Shown piece after piece: positions 14,046-16,320 of a DNA stretch of 16,320 nucleotides. The stretch is from contig DBZX01000031.1 of assembly GCA_002311335.1 (NCBI GenBank), positions 19,280-35,599 on the forward strand, written 5' to 3'. The notes beneath the pieces are model-generated. The model was not told the DNA's origin, did no database searches, and saw only the letters and a program-made list of their open reading frames with translations. Positions within the stretch are counted from its first letter, which is position 1. The number at the start of each line of letters is the position of its first letter. This stretch comes from a bacterium UBP10_UBA1149 (GTDB lineage: Bacteria; Desulfobacterota; Binatia; UBA1149). Position numbers and translations under genes: made by a program.

Positions 14046-16320
14046 CTACTGCTTGCAACTGAGCTTCGTGGCCGAGCCGTTGTAGCGGCAGTCGGCGAGC
14101 ACGAAAGCGCTCTCGGTACACAGGCCGGCGGCCGCTGCGGAGGCGTCGCCGAGCACCACGGTAAGCAGCGGCGGTTCATCACCCTGCTCGAGCGGGTAAG
14201 CGCCGTCGCGGGCCTTTACGATCAGCTTGGCTGCGCCGGGGGTTTTTTTCGATCGATCCACAAGCATGACCTTGTTTATACCGCCCACGGCGCTGCCGGT
14301 CTTGTCGGCGTACTTCCACTTCGTGCCCGCGCCGTTCACCCGCCAGCCGCGCGTACCCGTGCCCAGGTACGAACCGGATGGCAGTGCGACCTCGGCCAGC
14401 GAGGATCCGTCGGTCGCCGCCAGCGACAGCAGCAGACCGTTACTGCCCAGGTTGATGTCGGCGAACAATGCGCCCACCGGTAGCGTCAACTCTCCCTTGA
14501 GCAACATCCGCTCGTTGCCCGGCACACCGTCGCCCAGGCCCGAAAGCTTAAACCTGGGCCGCCCGGCGAGATCACGCGAACCGTCGGAGTTGGTACAGGT
14601 GGAATCCGCCTCGCAGCTGCACTCGCCCGCCTCGCCGGCGGCTATGCACAAACCCGGGCACGCCGCGTCATCGCTACCATCACACTGCTCGCTGCCCTCG
14701 ACGGTGTCGTTGCCACAGATCGAGTTCGAGCAGGCCGAGGTATCGAACAGGCAGTCGCCGCCGCAGGCCAAGGTCCCGGCCAGGTATCCCAGGCCCACGC
14801 AGTCCTGCCCTGCCAGGTTCGCGCCGTCGCACTGTTCGCCGGAATCGATTGCACCGTTGCCACAGTTGTCGGCCACAAGGGCAATGCTGAGCTCGGCCGG
14901 CACTGCGCCCACCGCCACCGCCTGCTGCTGGGTGGCGTAGCCGGCCGCCGAGGCCTGCACGGTGTAAGTCGCGTTGGCGGGCAGCATGTAAGTCCAGCGG
15001 CCAAAGGGCAGAAAGGTGTTGCGCGCAAGCTCACCCGTATCGAAGACGTAATCCGTCAGCGTCACCGTGGCCTCCATGGGCAGGCCGGTTGCCGAGTCGG
15101 TGGTGTGTACGTCCAGGCGCGCACCGCCCAGGCGACTGTACAGGTACTGCCAGCCAGCGCGGTTGCGGGACACTATCGCTGGCACATCGACAAAATTCGG
15201 TTCGAACGACTGTCCCACCTCCACCAGCATGGCGTAGGTGCCATGGTAGGCGTAGTACCAGCTGGTGTCGTCGCCGCTTATGGGCCCACCCGAGGCCGGC
15301 GAGTAGACATCGAAACGCGGCGTCGAGTCCACGGCGTCGATGGCGTCGGCCATGCCGTGCATCATCTCGTGGATGACGTCGTGCTCGGGCATGATCTCGT
15401 TGGCCGCGCCGTTGCTGCAGGCGTAGGGGTAGTCGATGAACTGGCCGTAAGCGTGCCAGCTTATGGCCGTCGTAAAGTGCCACTGGTCGCTGAGAGCCGC
15501 CATGGCCGAGCTCTCCAGTTCGGACGAAGCCGACGGCCCGCGGTAGGTTTCCTGCGAACACGACACGCCGCTGCCGCAACCCGCCGGCCCCCACAGGTAT
15601 GAGTAGTTGCGGTTGAGGTCCACGCCCGTACACGAGCCACCGTAGGTCTGGCGGTTCTTGCGCCACAGCGAATCCACGTCAAAGACGTGCTGGGTGCCGT
15701 CGGGGTTTACCACCGGCACGACCACGGTCTTGTAGTCGTTGACCCAGGCGGTTATCGTAGCGTCCACCCCGTAGCCGGCCGTCAAGATTTCGACCACGTC
15801 CATGGCCACGTGCGGGGTGGCAACCTCGCGCGCGTGGTGCTGGCTGTTGAACAACAACGACGGCTCGTCCTCGTCTGTGCCCGGGTTGTCGGAAATCTCA
15901 AGGCCGTAGATGTCGCGTCCCTCCCAGCTCGTACCCACCACGAACAGCCGGGTGATGGACGGGTAGTTGGCGGCCGCCTGCGTGAGCAGCGCCTGTATCT
16001 CCGAGGGATCGTAGTACTGCGACTGCGTGCGACCCGGCTCAAGCGGCGCGTCGTCAAACGAACGCAGCACCACGAAGCCGGCCTCAACCAGCTCTGACAA
16101 CGCGCGCGCGTCGGGAACTTCGACCACCGCGCTGCCGGTGTCGGCGTCGTAGCCACAGCGGCCCGCGTGCATGCGGTGATCGGTAAGCCAGGCGAACCAC
16201 GCGCGTCGTTCGGCAGCCGAGTGCTGTTGCCCTGCGGCGGGTAGCGCCAGCTCCAGGGTCCACGGTTGGGCCGGGGCGGGAGTTGGAAAGACTGCGACCC
16301 CGCCCAGGGACAGGACCAAC
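14046..16320 (-). CDS. Secreted M14 zinc carboxypeptidase with Myxococcus-type cysteine-rich repeats (partial, N-terminus beyond window)
   Basis: At least 757 residues, running off the right edge. The first visible residues (LVLSLGGVAVF..APAQP) are the end of a signal peptide. The M14 domain spans about 105-398: zinc ligands His162 and Glu165 (HHARE) and His289 (SWHAYGQ); substrate-binding WRKNR (219-223) and GVDLNRNY (232-239); catalytic Glu367 (MLVEVGQSF). All key residues are present, so activity is expected: removal of C-terminal residues from peptides outside the cell. It is followed by a beta-sandwich regulatory-like domain (about 400-482), two cysteine-rich repeats of the CGNGAIDSGEQCDG type (486-530 and 535-570), and a C-terminal module (about 587-757) with GTKWKYADKTGSAVGGINKV, KARDGAYPL and a final cysteine pair, which I associate with secreted proteins of Binatota-like genomes. 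Convergent with the GST-like gene. Confidence 0.92.
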   Translation of the reverse strand, partial: LVLSLGGVAVFPTPAPAQPWTLELALPAAGQQHSAAERRAWFAWLTDHRMHAGRCGYDADTGSAVVEVPDARALSELVEAGFVVLRSFDDAPLEPGRTQSQYYDPSEIQALLTQAAANYPSITRLFVVGTSWEGRDIYGLEISDNPGTDEDEPSLLFNSQHHAREVATPHVAMDVVEILTAGYGVDATITAWVNDYKTVVVPVVNPDGTQHVFDVDSLWRKNRQTYGGSCTGVDLNRNYSYLWGPAGCGSGVSCSQETYRGPSASSELESSAMAALSDQWHFTTAISWHAYGQFIDYPYACSNGAANEIMPEHDVIHEMMHGMADAIDAVDSTPRFDVYSPASGGPISGDDTSWYYAYHGTYAMLVEVGQSFEPNFVDVPAIVSRNRAGWQYLYSRLGGARLDVHTTDSATGLPMEATVTLTDYVFDTGELARNTFLPFGRWTYMLPANATYTVQASAAGYATQQQAVAVGAVPAELSIALVADNCGNGAIDSGEQCDGANLAGQDCVGLGYLAGTLACGGDCLFDTSACSNSICGNDTVEGSEQCDGSDDAACPGLCIAAGEAGECSCEADSTCTNSDGSRDLAGRPRFKLSGLGDGVPGNERMLLKGELTLPVGALFADINLGSNGLLLSLAATDGSSLAEVALPSGSYLGTGTRGWRVNGAGTKWKYADKTGSAVGGINKVMLVDRSKKTPGAAKLIVKARDGAYPLEQGDEPPLLTVVLGDASAAAAGLCTESAFVLADCRYNGSATKLSCKQ

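Overview
GC-rich bacterial DNA, densely packed with genes and with no mobile element, RNA gene or CRISPR array that I can see. The organism looks like an uncultured Gram-negative bacterium of the broad deltaproteobacterial type (Binatota/Desulfobacterota_B or Myxococcota-like). This rests on the outer-membrane barrels, the signal peptides, the 'CGNG..DSGEQCDG' Myxococcus-type cysteine-rich repeats and the cysteine-rich secreted proteins. The taxonomy is an inference from remembered protein style, not from a marker gene.

Left part (1-6369, minus strand): a complete high-affinity urea ABC importer, urtA-urtB-urtC-urtD-urtE. It runs directly into ureD (urease accessory protein, cut by the window edge); the urtE stop and the ureD start share the bases ATGA. 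Urea capture and urease maturation therefore appear to be one transcription unit. The urtA-urtB gap carries two strong tandem stem-loops, which may set a higher level of binding protein than of permease.

Middle (6370-7936): a 389-base divergent control region separates urtA from a plus-strand outer-membrane porin gene that ends in a classic intrinsic terminator. The region holds a good sigma-54 (-24/-12) candidate facing urtA, a weaker one facing the porin, and two related inverted repeats midway between them at typical enhancer distance. The simplest reading is a nitrogen-controlled urea regulon: porin across the outer membrane, UrtA in the periplasm, UrtBCDE across the inner membrane, urease in the cytoplasm.

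Right part (7941-16320) is accessory in character. On the minus strand lie a secreted cysteine-rich protein with two c-type-cytochrome-like modules carrying CX4CH motifs; a ferritin-like diiron protein with a full ligand set but Phe where class I ribonucleotide reductase has its radical Tyr; and an outer-membrane barrel protein with a CxxC at its mature N-terminus. Diverging from these, on the plus strand, are an EthD-type dimeric alpha/beta-barrel protein and a glutathione-S-transferase-like protein, coupled by an ATGA overlap. The window closes with a secreted M14 zinc carboxypeptidase (minus strand, N-terminus off the edge) that has Myxococcus-type repeats and a lineage-type C-terminal module. 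The barrel/diiron/EthD/GST group could be an uncharacterised small-molecule oxidation module, but that is inference from neighbourhood only.
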